Origin: Gnetum montanum
Taxonomy: Eukaryota > Streptophyta > Gnetopsida > Gnetales > Gnetaceae
NCBI GenBank assembly: GCA_015680685.1
Contig: MNCI01004998.1
Coordinates: forward strand, 131,702-152,669
DNA: 20,968 nucleotides
Direction: 5' to 3'
The notes under the pieces are model-generated. The model saw only the letters and a program-made list of their open reading frames with translations, was not told the origin of the DNA and did no database searches. A program made the translations under genes and the position numbers. This document shows positions 11,201 through 18,926 of the stretch, one piece after another. The number at the start of each line of letters is the position of its first letter. Positions within the stretch are counted from its first letter, which is position 1.

Positions 11201-11818
11201 TCCATTTCATTTTTGATTTGTTGCTTGTATTTTCCTATGCATTTTATTCATGTTTCTAAACCTAGTGATTTTCCCCCTTTTTACAGGGCATAATGATGTT
11301 GGTTTCTGGGTATTTAAGACTTAGGGATGAACTTCCAAAAGCCATATGGAGATATCCTTTATCATATCTTTCCTTTCACGCATATGCAATTGAGGCATGT
11401 AACATAACCATGGATCTCGTATCTTTTGAAAATCTTGGTATTTATAGAACGTGTGCCATCATTACATAGAACATGCTCTATTTAAAATACAAAAATGCTT
11501 AAAACTTATATATCTTTGTGTTCATGTGAACAGGGTCTCCTAGAGAATGAGTATGTGGGAGTATCCTTTCCTGTTGGTCAAATTGGTTCACTCTCTGGAG
11601 AACAGGCCCTTCATGATGCTTATGAAATCTCAAGCTCAGCAAAATCAAAGTGGTCTAACCTTTTAATTCTTCTTGCCTTCACAACTGTGTTTAGAATTGT
11701 CTTGTTATTATTGCTTAAAATTGCAGAGAACAAAAAGGTTACACTAGAATCATGCCGCAAGAAAAATGTTTCCCGTAAACAAGATTCACAGTTCCAGTTA
11801 ATTCCGTTGTGCAATTAG
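2278..11818 (+). CDS. ABCG3: ABC transporter G family half-transporter, ABCG3 (WBC3)-like, 11 exons, 664 aa
   Basis: Exons: 2278-2542, 2862-2941, 3652-3941, 4074-4245, 6233-6346, 6438-6566, 6813-7004, 9161-9247, 10898-11170, 11287-11394, 11534-11818. They join to 1995 nt in one frame with no internal stop. Junction phases are 1 after exon 1, 2 after exon 3 and 0 elsewhere. The start has a strong context (GCCATGG), follows an in-frame TAA at 2254, and gives MDEI, like MEEI in Arabidopsis ABCG3 as I recall it. The order is NBD then membrane domain, the ABCG layout. Walker A is GPPKSGKS at 74-81, with K80 kept. GYV at 116-118 is followed by a Q-loop with Lys120 instead of Gln. The signature is LEFGE at 180-184, Walker B is FLFIDE at 200-205, and the D-loop is PLYHLD at 206-211. 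Tyr237 replaces the switch His (TMYNSSTEVF). SPSDHFLRAIN at 283-293 matches the ABCG linker motif. Membrane segments are near 385-404, 417-436, 460-484, 492-518, 525-545 and 611-632. ABCG half-transporters dimerise in membranes and export lipids, hormones or similar compounds; the substrate here cannot be told. The N-terminal extension is shorter than I recall for Arabidopsis. Introns 9 and 10 need GC donors. Orthology is well supported; the symbol is by similarity. Confidence 0.93.
2543..2861 (+). other. Intron 1 of the ABCG gene (319 bp)
   Basis: It starts GTATCT after the first base of a glycine codon and ends GTCAG. It interrupts the gene just after the Walker A helix (residue 89). The donor and acceptor are canonical and the reading frame is restored exactly. 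No repeat or RNA gene was seen inside. Confidence 0.88.
2942..3651 (+). other. Intron 2 of the ABCG gene (710 bp)
   Basis: It begins GTAAGT and ends ATGCAG, in phase 0. It separates the first NBD beta-strand region from the Q-loop region. The content is AT-rich with one C-rich patch near 3225-3240. I see no mobile element, RNA gene or additional exon in it. Confidence 0.88.
4246..6232 (+). other. Intron 4 of the ABCG gene (1987 bp) with an antisense LINE remnant
   Basis: It begins GTAAGT and ends AGCACAG. The acceptor was fixed by the conserved continuation HFANAGYPCP at 6233 onward. A nearer-looking AG at 6249-6250 would drop six conserved residues. The middle (about 5655-5820) holds antisense reverse-transcriptase remnants, listed separately. 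A minus-strand open stretch at 5096-5284 has no family I recognise. The remaining sequence is AT-rich. Confidence 0.85.
5655..5822 (-). pseudogene. Decayed LINE (RTE-type) reverse transcriptase fragment
   Basis: On the minus strand the frame reads CMLCADDILL, close to the reverse-transcriptase catalytic motif CMLFADDIVL of plant RTE-type LINEs. After two stops comes TKAV, where the family usually has ETKAG. Further on, after a frameshift, AVESDGV and RSRSEMIYVECTF correspond to the family stretch ALESKGF...SRSKTEYMECKF. The two catalytic Asp codons remain, but stops and at least one frameshift show it is long dead. It lies antisense inside intron 4. Neither end of the element could be found. 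The family features are remembered, not searched. Confidence 0.8.
7005..9160 (+). other. Intron 7 of the ABCG gene (2156 bp) with an antisense LINE 3' end
   Basis: The donor is GTACGT after SVR and the acceptor is TATGCAG before LRAAA, in phase 0. This is the longest intron. It contains the 3' end of an antisense LINE at about 7545-7690. The stretch 7700-8000 may be more of the same element but is too decayed to read. A + strand open stretch at 8174-8365 has no recognisable domain. The rest is AT-rich with no visible structure. Confidence 0.85.
7545..7690 (-). mobile_element. 3' end of a decayed RTE-type LINE
   Basis: On the minus strand the frame reads IKKDIKDLGI, then LALNRNQ, a stop where Trp is usual, then QKRIYKADPCS. 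This matches the C-terminal region of plant RTE LINE polyproteins, which as I recall reads like KKD..LGI..D.A.DR..WR.RI..ADP. It runs into GGATAAGGCTAGGATGATG and a trinucleotide run (ATC/GAT)n at about 7545-7563. Short tandem trinucleotides after a GGGATAAGGCT-like block are the usual 3' end of this LINE group. Because its 3' end lies at higher coordinates than the RT fragment in intron 4 while both read leftwards, these are two separate insertions. Confidence 0.82.
9248..10897 (+). other. Intron 8 of the ABCG gene (1650 bp)
   Basis: The donor is GTAAGC after NEIK and the acceptor is TTTGCAG before AYWHEKV, in phase 0. Two things stand out inside. One is a TATA-like CTATAAATAG at 9649-9658 in a more GC-balanced stretch (9590-9740) that resembles an LTR promoter region. 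The other is a short direct repeat, GCTGTGAGGCTTT, at 9831-9843 and 9862-9874. I could not define element ends or a target duplication. The rest is AT-rich. Confidence 0.82.
11171..11286 (+). other. Intron 9 of the ABCG gene, GC-AG type (116 bp)
   Basis: Exon 9 ends CTTCAG and the intron begins GCAAGC, ending TTTACAG. No GT lies where it would keep the frame. The upstream GT at 11144 would shift the frame, and reading through reaches a TAG at 11198 after eight codons. A GC donor joins ...TIFLQ to GIMMLVSGYLR, the continuation expected for ABCG3. CAG|GCAAG is a strong match to the U1-complementary consensus known for GC-AG introns. Retention would end the protein after membrane segment 4 or 5. 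Confidence 0.85.
11395..11533 (+). other. Intron 10 of the ABCG gene, GC-AG type (139 bp)
   Basis: Exon 10 ends ATTGAG and the intron begins GCATGT, ending GAACAG. A GT four bases downstream (11399) would shift the frame and create an early stop in the last exon. The GC donor gives ...AYAIE joined to GLLENEY, which is the conserved ABCG3 sequence at this place. It is the second GC-AG intron in a row. Retention would add 24 residues and then stop, losing the last membrane segment. Confidence 0.83.
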
Positions 11819-12640
11819 TAGACATTAATGCGACAATTTTGTGTGTCTGTCCTTTATGCATATATTAATGTCTCCTGGACGTGGTTTAAAACCTGTAATC
11901 AAACGGCAACTAGGTCGTGTACGTGGTTGTCAACTTTGTATTTAAACAGTAGCCATATGAACTGAGAAATCAATATTTAGTTGTTTGTACGTAGTGGTTT
12001 TGAGGAATGAAGGAAAGGATAAAGTTTCTTGTGCAGTGGACATTTCCTGGGATGTTTTCTTGCTGGGCTTTTTAAAGCTATGATAACTACCGATTTTGGT
12101 TACCCAAATTAAAATCCAAAGTAATATCCTGTTGAATGGGTGTGCTGATTCTGGGTTTGCCTTCGTTCTAAAACATTGCTTCTCTCATATTTTTAACACA
12201 GCAATTTGTACCCTACTTCTGGTCCAACATGGACTTAAAATTTGATTATTTTACAGCTGCTTCATAACTAACATTGTCTTTTTCTTTAAAAAAATTATGT
12301 TAGAAGAAAATTTTGTTAACTATAAGACGAAGATTTGGAGAACAGTTAAGAATCTTGGGACTTTAGAGATGAGCCACTGAATAATTCAAGACTTGAATGT
12401 TATTTTTCTAATTCAAGTGAATTAGTTCACAACTTAAAATGATTATTAAATCTCTCAAGGTTATTGTGGTACCCATTTTAACCCTTGATGATTACTCGCT
12501 CGTTGAATGTCTTCCATTACCGAAGGCTTCATCCTCTTAACTAATACCAAATTCTTTCCTTCTATTTCATTGAATTTTACTTTTAAAGCAAACTTTAAAG
12601 TTTACAATAATTGAAGTTTAAATTAAGATCATGTTTTTTA
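11819..12640. other. 3' flank of the ABCG gene
   Basis: The stop codon TAG ends at 11818. No canonical AATAAA is obvious in the next 250 bases. Plant genes often use degenerate signals, so the 3' end of the mRNA cannot be placed. No second gene is visible. Short frames here lack recognisable content. Confidence 0.5.
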
Positions 12641-12644
12641 ATTG

Positions 12645-12797
12645 ATTTAATGTAGTGGGTCTATTAATAATTGTACTTATGATTTGTACATCATAAGTTA
12701 CATGCTCTAATCACATTTTTTATTGCTTTAAGGTCGTGGGTCTATTAATACTTGTATCTTTGATTTGTATATTATAAGTCACATACCTTAACCATTG
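12645..12797. repeat. Imperfect tandem duplication, two units of about 81 bp
   Basis: The unit begins near TTTAATGTAGTGGGT at about 12646 and recurs near TTTAAGGTCGTGGG at about 12727. Both copies share GTGGGTCTATTAATA, then TTGTA, TGATTTGTA and ATAAGT, with scattered substitutions. The offset is about 81 bp. The divergence shows it is older than the neighbouring 64-bp duplication. Confidence 0.75.
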
Positions 12798-12837
12798 ACC
12801 CATTGTCAAATACTGAAATTAGACATCAATGCCTTTT

Positions 12838-12965
12838 TCAATGCTATTGACATTGATATGGTAAAATGTGATATAGCAAAAAAATGGGAATGCAATGGCC
12901 ATCAATGCTATTGACATTGATATGGTAAAATGTGATATAGCAAAAAAATGGGAATGCAATGGCCA
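12838..12965. repeat. Perfect tandem duplication, 2 x 64 bp
   Basis: Positions 12838-12901 and 12902-12965 are identical over all 64 bases when compared by eye, including a run of seven A. Each unit contains GATATGGTAAAATGTGATAT. The lack of any difference in otherwise decayed DNA points to a recent slippage or unequal-exchange event, or to an assembly artefact. Confidence 0.93.
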
Positions 12966-15650
12966 ATGAACCATGACATGACACAAAATGGTAGGATAAG
13001 AAATTATCATGATTATAGATTAACATTAAAATAATATTGAAATTAAAATTATTTTTAATTATTCCCAAATTGTATGAATTTATTAGACTAGTTTAGTTTT
13101 CAGAAATTTTTTTTTTGTTCTTGCATAATGCTTGTATATCTTAGTATGTGGCCTATTTGGCTTGAACTTATAATTTCCAAATACAGGCTACAAATCTTAA
13201 CCAATAAGGCATAGACCTTGATAATATCATTATAATATTGATTTGTGCAATGCACGGTACTCTTTGACCAGATGTGAAACACTCATGCTTATAAGGTTAT
13301 TAATTAGGTTTGTTACATGAAAGGTTTTGTGTTAGATCTCTTATCAAGGTTTATGATTTCTTGGTTAAGGTTTGTGACTTGTATTGTCACAAAGTTTGAT
13401 TCTAGTAGGTCATTGTTTCAACATGTAAGCATTTAATTACAAAATCATGATAATTAAATTTAAAGTAGGTTATTGTTTTCTACATATCTTATAAAAAAAT
13501 AATGATAAATTTGTCTTTCTATTAGTCAAGATAAAAGTAAAGAGGCTATTAATATTATAAAGGATACTTCATCAATTCAAACAATAATTTAGGTTAGGCA
13601 AGCTCATGAGTAAAGGATGATAAGAAAGGACAAAAATTTAAGGTCTCTACTCATTTTTCGTAGAAGGGAAAATTTTAGCTCCACCCTTCAACCATGTTGG
13701 GCAAATTTTATTTATTACCTTCTAATGTAAAGTAACAAGTGTAATAGTACTTAAAGACAAAAATTAGGTTTGAAAGTATGAAGTAAGCTAGAAATACATT
13801 GTTTTGATCTTTAAAGCAAAGAAAGTACAATAAAATAAAATTTGGACAAACTAATTGAAGGTCTTTAAAAGCAACATTGTGTAACAAAAAAAATGATCCA
13901 TAGAAAAGCACTCTTAAAAAAGAAACCTTATTGTAGGAAAGATGTCAAATAAAACAAATGATCCTCATCATTGTTTATTTTTAAGGTAAACTAGTTAATA
14001 AAATAAAACAAATAATTAAGAGATGTCATAGATACAAAGTCTTGATGAAGCAAACAAGAAAATGTAAAAAAGGAGAGGAAATAGTGGCAAAATACCAAAA
14101 AAGTTATGATTGTAAGCAATAATTATTGCCATTTTTTTTTGTATTTAGGAGGTGGATGAATATCTAAAATGCACTCAATGTAGACTTGGAATGAATGTAG
14201 CTTAGCAAAACATATAAGAAATCATTGATAAAGGTCATGTGTGGAGGTAACAATAAGCTTGTTATACAATGTGTGTTTAATGATTATTGTAAAGGAGTGT
14301 ATGCATATGACATTAAAAAGGATCATCACCCAGAGCCATAGTGCTCAACGAGCTAAGTGGGGTCCCAAGAGGGTTGGTAGATGAGCAAAAGCCTAACTTC
14401 TTTAAGTGGCTATGTAGTTGGCATTATTTGCCAAAACTATAAAAAAAAAAGTTGGAATGTCAAAAATACCCCCCAATAAAATTTATTGCAAACCAAAAAA
14501 TCAAATCACCAATAAGAAATTTACTATCACTATTATTATTATATGATACATACATCAATATAGTCCTTTGTATTGGCACCATGCCTAAAATTTTATGAGT
14601 AGCATAGCTAGCACCATTCATTGAATTTTATAGGTACACATATCAACACATTATTACATCAATGTATGCTAATTATTCTTATTATTTTTGCCCTTATTAT
14701 GTCATAGTAGAAACATTGAAGTCCTTCATTAATGATAGGAAGTTTCTGAAAATGTCCTTTTTTTACTATAAATTTTTTTTTTGATGAGACTTCTTCTATA
14801 GGGTAAAATTACTCAGAAGGGTTTATAAGGGTTGAATTTTTGACTTTGAATTAATGAGGGATTTATTATAATTAACTAAATAAAGTTATGAGCTTCAAAA
14901 GGTTTTTGAAACAATCAAATCCTTTTCTAAAATCTAATGGGTTAAAGGCAACACAAAATTTGACTATTTTCACTTCAAATTAGCTATATACTATGAATAC
15001 ATTTATTGAAGACAACTATGCTACTTGAAAATTTTAGAGTATAATGAATTTTCATTGAAAAGACATCTTTGTTCCTCTTGTTCTTTTATGCTTTCAAACA
15101 ATACTCTCTTTATAACTCATCTCTTATTAGAGATAATAGTTGTTAGGCTAAAGTTCAAGTTATTGGTTTGATTCTAGTCAATAGTGCTAAGTTATAAACT
15201 TCTATTTAAGTTCTATGAAAGTTTAATGTTAGCTATATGGGTGTTGGACCTCCAAAAAAATGTTGATAATGAACAAGGAAAACTCAAATTACATCACAAC
15301 ATCATAAATATATATATATATAGAAAGAAAAAATTTTCTAATTTTAGAATTGTCTACTCATGTGTACAACCTTATAATTGATGCTTTGAAAAAAGAAATA
15401 GTGAAGAAAATTAATTGTTAGTAGGGAGGAAGGTCCTAGTTCTAACAAAATTTACATCACTTTTCAATATGTATACTTAAACTTAAAATAGCAAAAGGAT
15501 GCAAGATAGAGTTGTGATTGTATCAAAGCAAGAATATAGTACTACTTGTGAAAGATTTTTACCTCATTTCTTGTTCTTAATCTTACATTGATAATTTTCA
15601 ACATCAATTGTAACCTTCTTGTTGACACTAGTTTTAATCATTGAGTTGAT
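12966..15650. other. AT-rich intergenic DNA, no gene recognised
   Basis: This is strongly AT-rich sequence full of stops on both strands. A less AT-rich island near 14325-14420 (CACCCAGAGCCATAGTGCTC onward) may be part of an old dispersed repeat. I found no boundaries, target duplications or convincing RNA polymerase III boxes in it. A (TA)n run lies at about 15307-15322. Nothing else could be supported. Confidence 0.5.
15307..15322. repeat. (TA)n microsatellite
   Basis: A short run of alternating A and T (AATATATATATATATA) in AT-rich intergenic DNA. There is no associated feature. Confidence 0.85.
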
Positions 15651-15654
15651 AGTA

Positions 15655-16045
15655 TTCTTGTTAGTCGAAGAAAAATTTTCCTTGTGAGCTATTTGTCTAG
15701 GCTGCTTAATACTTTCTCTAGTAGTAGTAAAATTATACATAGGATTTGTTCTAGATTTTTTGTTATCATTTGATCATTCTTATCATTAACGTTAACTTGA
15801 TTTTTCTTATCTTTAACTTCATATTATTTTTTTTCCTATCTTCAACTTCAATACATTTTTTCTTTTCTTCCAAATCTTTTTTCTTGAGTAAAAAAGGACA
15901 AAACATTTTAAATGTCCTTCAAGATGGTAAATGTTACAAGAATGAGGAAGATTATAATATGTTATTAGTTGAATATAAGCCCTTCCCTATGCTTGTAATA
16001 CCAATTTCTTTTTACAATTGAAATAAGAGCTTCAAAATAAGATAG
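15655..16045 (-). pseudogene. Decayed gag-like fragment with zinc-knuckle remnant, inverted arm 1
   Basis: The + strand here aligns by eye with the minus strand of about 17650-18052. Shared blocks include GAAAAATTTTCCTT, TCATTCTTATCATTAA, TTGATTTTTC/CTGATTTTTC, GAATATAAG and GCTTGTAATACCAATT/TCTTGCAATACCAATT. Read on the minus strand near 15902-15940, this copy keeps C-x-x-(C to Y)-H-L-E-G-H-L-K, followed by a Lys/Glu-rich stretch (KNNMKLK). That fits a retroelement gag nucleocapsid knuckle (CX2CX4HX4C) that has decayed. The element family is not known. Confidence 0.55.
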
Positions 16046-16546
16046 TACCTTGCTATCTTATTCTATAGACCAAATACTATATTAACTTAAATATTATTCT
16101 TAAAAGAGTTGATTTGATGTTTCTTTGGTAATGTGAATTTTCTACAATACATCTAACTTCTCTAAAATTTGTCTATGGGGAATTCTAAATTACTTTCAAC
16201 TTCTTCAATTAATGATGAAATTTCTACTTCTTTTATTAATATGGAAATTTTTGTTAATTCTTAAAATGTTGTTTACAAGTTGGCTAGAAAAAATTTGAGA
16301 TGGTTTCCTCTAGTGATGTGGATGCAATTAAGACATTTGGTTTTGGTCTTCATGATGATGTATTTTGCGTAATTTCTTGTTGCTTTTATATCACAATATG
16401 TATTCATTTAAATTTTGGGTTACCTAACTCATAATCAAAGTTTTGCTTCATGGATAAATGATGTGGTGTAAAAATAAAACATTCAAGTTATTCATGCTAG
16501 GTATTAGTTTTATTTTCTTTTGAATGTTGACCTAGGTAATGCTTCG

Positions 16547-16551
16547 ATGGT
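16547..16551. repeat. Target-site duplication ATGGT, left copy
   Basis: ATGGT directly precedes the TGATGA terminus of the solo LTR at 16552. The same five bases directly follow its other terminus at 17484-17488. Five bases is the usual LTR-retrotransposon target duplication. Confidence 0.8.
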
Positions 16552-17483
16552 TGATGAACGGTTGGGTATTCCAACACTTCACCATACAAGTTACAAGCGT
16601 TCATGTGTGACCAAGTCGTAATCCATGGATGGAGAATATAAGTATGCTAGTGGTTAATAGTTAGTTCGTGATTTTTATTTTCTCACTTTGAGTTAGTAAA
16701 GTGTAAGTAGCATGGTTTAATTCTTAGTTAGGTATATGATATTACGATGTTGTAGGCTCAAATTACTCTTAAGTGCTTCCATAATGAAAATGACAATAAA
16801 ATCTAAGTCTAAGTGATAGCTAAAATGTAAATCTATCCAAGCCTATGTGATAAGTACCCATTCCTGGCTTGTTGTACATGCCTTGGGCTCATGTAACCAT
16901 TAATGGGATTGCCAAGTGAATCCACTATTGAGCGAATCAAGTGAAGTCACTACTAGGTTACCAAATGGTTATATTTAATGCTTGAAACTAGTTGTACTTA
17001 TTTCGCCTTACTAATGAACATGGAAAAAATAAAGTACTTAGAAAATGTTAAGGGCTAAACTAAAGTAAACATATTAAAGAAATGAAAATTAAACTGGGTA
17101 AGAAAAATGACTAAGTAAAAATTAAAAAAAACTAAGTGTAATGCTATAATGGTGAGAAACAATTTCTATCTTTATTTCTTACCATGAATTGTGCCCAAGT
17201 ACAATCCACTTGAATAAAGATTCTATGCAACTTTTCAACACCACATTACGAGCATTCACTCTATTGCTAAGTCTAGGTTCTGAAAACAAACTGCAAGAAT
17301 TTTGCTAAGTGTTAAATGAAGTTGTTTGTTTGACACAGCCAAGGCTTGGTATTTATAGTGTTGACTAGGATCCTCTACATTGTATCAACGATGACATATG
17401 CAGGTTTGTGATGTCGTAGATATGATATCGTAGATGCGATATCATAGATACAATATCGTGGCTCATAAAAATGGATTTTATCA
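16552..17483 (-). mobile_element. Solo LTR of a probable Ty3/gypsy-type element (932 bp)
   Basis: On the + strand it begins TGATGAAC and ends TTTTATCA, so in element sense it runs leftwards from TGAT to ATCA. The ATGGT duplication flanks both ends. Its parts line up in order with the LTR at 18135-18947: the terminal block with CCAACAC and CCATAC, the block with TACCAAATGG/TACCAAGTAG, a TTTATT (antisense AATAAA) at 17171-17176, CCAAGTAC, an antisense TATA box (TATTTATA) at 17351-17358, and a 14-bp-period GATATC array at 17409-17464. No polypurine tract or primer site adjoins it, which fits a solo LTR left by recombination. It is more diverged than its relative. Confidence 0.82.
17409..17464 (-). 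promoter_or_regulatory. U3 array, four 14-bp units, GATATC core
   Basis: The + strand units are TGATGTCGTAGATA, TGATATCGTAGATG, CGATATCATAGATA and CAATATCGTGGCTC, head to tail at exactly 14 bp. The array lies about 50 bp upstream of the antisense TATA box of the solo LTR, where transcription-factor sites of an LTR are expected. The core is palindromic. The regulatory role is inferred from position and from the matching array in the second LTR. Confidence 0.7.
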
Positions 17484-17488
17484 ATGGT
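17484..17488. repeat. Target-site duplication ATGGT, right copy
   Basis: It matches 16547-16551 exactly and abuts the ATCA terminus of the solo LTR. Confidence 0.8.
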
Positions 17489-17649
17489 GTAGCATGCCTT
17501 AGATATAGGGTCATTTATGCATAAGCGTGCAATACTAATCATTTATAAATTGATACCAAATTTTTATATCTAATCTAAAGAGTATTCTAAAGTCCTATGT
17601 TTTATCAAGATATGTAATATTTGGAAGTTAAGCAACAAATTATTAGTCT

Positions 17650-18052
17650 TCTTAGCCCTATTATGCATATGGAATGTATTTTTTTACCTTTTGATTCTTA
17701 TAAATGATTATTTGTTGAAATCAATCTTCTTAACTATACAAAGGAATTGGTATTGCAAGAAAGTAGAAGCACTTATATTCAACCAATTAAAGATTATAAT
17801 TTTCCTAATTCTTATCACTTTTTTCATCATGAAGGATAATTAAAAAGATATTGAGGAATAATGTGTTGAAGTTAACAATAAGAAAAATAATTTGAAGCTA
17901 AATATATGAAAAATCAGGTTACTATTAATGATAAGAATGATTAAAGAAACTAGTACAAATAGAATCTTTTGTGAATATTTTAATGTACATTATAACAAGT
18001 ATTGATCAACCTAGATAGATAGCTAGTAAGGAAAATTTTTTCTCAACTAAAC
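17650..18052 (+). pseudogene. Decayed gag-like fragment, inverted arm 2
   Basis: This is the reverse-oriented relative of 15655-16045. On the + strand near 17810-17855 it reads Y-H-F-F-H-H-E-G-stop-L-K-R-Y, which matches the zinc-knuckle pattern of the other arm with the Cys codons turned to Tyr or Phe. After a frame change it continues CVEVNNKKNNLKL, like CIEVEDRKKNNMKLK in arm 1. The detectable similarity stops exactly at 18052, where an LTR fragment begins. This suggests that a later insertion cut the arm. Stops are frequent, so it is not functional. Confidence 0.55.
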
Positions 18053-18134
18053 TGATGAGTGGTGGAGTATCCAACACCCAACCATATGAGATATGAGTGT
18101 TCATGCATGATCCCAAATGAATTCCATAGACAAG
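18053..18134 (-). repeat. 82-bp LTR terminal fragment
   Basis: It begins TGATGAGTGGTGGAGTATCC and contains CCAACACCCAACCATA, GTTCATG and AATTCCATAGAC. It is closer to the end of the solo LTR at 16552 (CCAACAC, GTTCATG, AATCCATGG) than to the adjacent LTR at 18135. It is therefore best read as the end of another LTR of that subfamily, cut at 18134/18135 by the neighbouring element. Its continuation would lie beyond the window. Confidence 0.65.
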
Positions 18135-18382
18135 TGATGAGTGGCGAGTTACCCCTACACTTAACCATACGAATACGAGCATTTCACGCACGATCCGGTC
18201 GAACTTTGCAGACGGGCTAGTTGTGGTTTCTAGACAGTTACTCGTAGATCGCAGTTTGCTGTCTTCCCACTTGGACTAGTATTAGCTTTGTCACGTATGG
18301 TTTAGTCCAGAGTGAGGTGTATGATGTGTTCCTATACTAATGCTACTCCTGGGGCTAATGGAAAATAATATTAACTAAACTA

Positions 18383-18400
18383 GGAGAGAGAGAGAGAGAG
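18383..18400. repeat. (GA)n microsatellite inside the LTR
   Basis: Nine GA units in the U5 part of the 3' LTR. Polypurine on the + strand, polypyrimidine in element sense. Confidence 0.9.
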
Positions 18401-18613
18401 AATCTAAGCTAGCCTAGGTGCGATGAGCATTTGTTCCTTAATCATCCGTACACATCTTGGACCTCGTGCATGACTACCACTAAGATTACCAAGCACATGG
18501 CCTAGGTATGCTACTGGATTACCAAGTAGTCACACTTAAATGCTCATGATTAAGTCATACTCATTCTGCGTTACTTAGAGATAAGGGTAGAGAGATATTA
18601 ACTAGGAAAGCAG

Positions 18614-18640
18614 TAAATAATAAATAAATAAATAAATAAT
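18614..18640. repeat. (AATA)n microsatellite inside the LTR
   Basis: A run of TAAATAA/TAAA units about 40 bp on the U5 side of the AATAAA signal of the minus-strand LTR, roughly where poly(A) site sequences would be. Confidence 0.8.
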
Positions 18641-18680
18641 TAAGCTAAGTGGATGCTGCGATGGTGAAATAATCTCGAAC

Positions 18681-18686
18681 TTTATT
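18681..18686 (-). terminator. Polyadenylation signal AATAAA of the LTR
   Basis: The + strand reads TTTATT, so AATAAA on the minus strand, about 175 bp downstream of the TATA box in element sense. The solo LTR has the same hexamer at the equivalent place (17171-17176). Both the spacing and the conservation support its use. Confidence 0.6.
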
Positions 18687-18859
18687 GCTGATCATGTGCA
18701 TGTCCAAGTACGTCACACTCAAATAAGGATGCCGTACAATTACAATTAGCACATTGCGGGCATACACTAGGAGAGAAGCATTGAGAGGAAAAATTGATGT
18801 AAAAAGAAACTTAAACTTAATGACTCTAAAAAAATTGCCTACTAGATCTAGCTACCTCT

Positions 18860-18867
18860 TATTTATA
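18860..18867 (-). promoter_or_regulatory. TATA box of the LTR
   Basis: TATAAATA on the minus strand, 80 bp inside the LTR and about 18 bp after the GATATC array. The solo LTR has TATAAATA at about 17351-17358 in the same relation to its array. Transcription would run leftwards. Confidence 0.65.
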
Positions 18868-18884
18868 GATGAGGAGATAGGTTG

Positions 18885-18926
18885 TGATATCACGTACGCG
18901 ATATCACAACTGTGATATCACGGCAA
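18885..18926 (-). promoter_or_regulatory. U3 array, three 14-bp units, GATATC core
   Basis: The + strand units are TGATATCACGTACG, CGATATCACAACTG and TGATATCACGGCAA. The core TGATATCA is an 8-bp palindrome repeated at exactly 14 bp. The solo LTR carries a four-unit version, so the period and core outlived considerable LTR divergence. A role as enhancer sites is inferred from position. Confidence 0.72.

Noticed and set aside
11395-11402. GT donor at 11399 for intron 10
   Set aside because: It would add four bases to exon 10, shift the last exon out of frame and stop early. The GC donor at 11395 gives the conserved AIE-GLLENEY junction.
14325-14420. Possible SINE or tRNA-like sequence
   Set aside because: I could not find convincing A and B boxes, a tail or target duplications. 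It remains only a less AT-rich island.
15770-16021. An 83-codon + strand open frame rich in Phe, Leu and Ser
   Set aside because: The composition reflects AT-rich DNA read antisense to the gag-like fragment on the minus strand, whose zinc-knuckle trace lies in the opposite direction.
16520-16551. Primer-binding site next to the solo LTR
   Set aside because: The bases following the LTR end on the minus strand (ACCATCGAAGCATTACC) do not resemble the 3' end complement of a common plant primer tRNA, and the target duplication shows that the LTR is solo.
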